Positions 42,355-42,565 of a DNA stretch of 42,565 bases are shown here, in pieces. Made by a program: the position numbers and the translations under genes. Under the pieces are notes generated by a model. The model saw only the letters and a list, made by a program, of their open reading frames with translations. It was not told the origin of the DNA and ran no database searches. The stretch comes from Methanomassiliicoccales archaeon UBA147 (lineage in GTDB: Archaea; Thermoplasmatota; Thermoplasmata; SG8-5): NCBI GenBank assembly GCA_002496385.1, contig DAJR01000014.1:15812-58376 (forward strand), written 5' to 3'. Every line of letters begins with the position of its first letter. Positions within the stretch are counted from its first letter, which is position 1.

Positions 42355-42367
42355 CCGATTTAAATAA
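42355..42367 (-). promoter_or_regulatory. TATA box of the subtilase gene
   Basis: Minus-strand GTTATTTAAATCG about 60 nt before ATG 42301, predicting a leader of 30-35 nt that includes the strong Shine-Dalgarno. Confidence 0.55.
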
Positions 42368-42456
42368 CACTCGAGCCCGCCCGTCAGTATAGTATATGTT
42401 GCGATTGGTATAAAATAATTTCGACAGGCCTCAGAATGTTGAAAAATCGTAAACTA

Positions 42457-42565
42457 CCAGCCCTTCCGAGGGCTGGCGTTTGGAGCAACGATATTCGTTG
42501 CGAACCGGTCGAGGCATAGCCTCGGCCTAACGCAAACCAAGTATGGTTTGCGACTAAGCCGAATT
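42457..42565. repeat. Modular hairpin element, copy B (cut by window end)
   Basis: Hairpins in order: CCAGCCCT/AGGGCTGG (42457-42476) then GCGTTTGGA; GCAACGA/TCGTTGC (42485-42501); CGAGGC/GCCTCG (42510-42524, extendable to 9 bp); CGCAAACC/GGTTTGCG (42531-42552); then GACTAAGCCGAATT up to the edge. Same modules as 19049-19186, but with the order changed and stem bases altered in compensating pairs. Confidence 0.8.

Overview
The window looks like a piece of an archaeal chromosome, most likely an uncultured Thermoplasmatota-type euryarchaeon. It carries the large subunit of the archaea-specific DNA polymerase D, an archaeal RecJ/GAN-type DHH nuclease, a transketolase split into two genes, an intron-containing tRNA-Tyr with the archaeal C1-G72 pair and CUGUAGA anticodon loop, TATA-box promoters, and very large secreted surface proteins. 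The phylum call is an inference from gene content; no rRNA is present.

Layout. 1-5000: DHH nuclease and PolD DP2, convergent and sharing a CTAG stop. 5170-7720: tktN-tktC-transaldolase operon (non-oxidative pentose phosphate pathway). 7770-12221: five-gene membrane/MoxR/DUF58/DUF4129 operon. 12222-12844: gene-free, rich in hairpins. 12845-16492 (minus): bacterial-type PNPase and a class I aminotransferase. 16630-17131: tRNA-Tyr, a symmetrical terminator hairpin and two tandem structured repeats. 17163-18485: a CPA2-type antiporter behind a pseudoknotted leader that closely resembles the fluoride (crcB) riboswitch. 18504-18941: HIT protein. 18995-19343: dense hairpin island. 19384-23702: divergent FAD-linked 2-hydroxyacid dehydrogenase, then LarA-type racemase coupled to two-subunit class I fumarase/tartrate dehydratase. 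23924-30212 (minus): three translationally coupled redox genes ending in DAO-family, HcnAB-like and GltD-ferredoxin-MvhD-CCG fusion proteins. 30397-42301 (minus): two giant secreted proteins sharing a C-terminal domain, the second a subtilase with sialidase-like Asp boxes.

How parts work together. The larA-fumarase pair and the divergent dehydrogenase suggest handling of both enantiomers of a 2-hydroxyacid such as malate and its passage into fumarate. The three redox genes look like one complex that moves electrons from an amino-acid or hydroxyacid dehydrogenase through flavins and many Fe-S clusters to an MvhD/Hdr-like acceptor. The surface proteins and the MoxR/DUF58 cluster point to an elaborate cell envelope and peptide scavenging.

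Most unusual features: the riboswitch-like leader with a built-in Shine-Dalgarno switch; several families of intergenic hairpin elements (one pair with compensatory base changes and permuted modules, one 348-bp island between exact 34-bp direct repeats); a bacterial-type PNPase in an archaeon; and the large redox fusion. All calls are by eye from sequence and remembered family motifs; no search or folding program was run.
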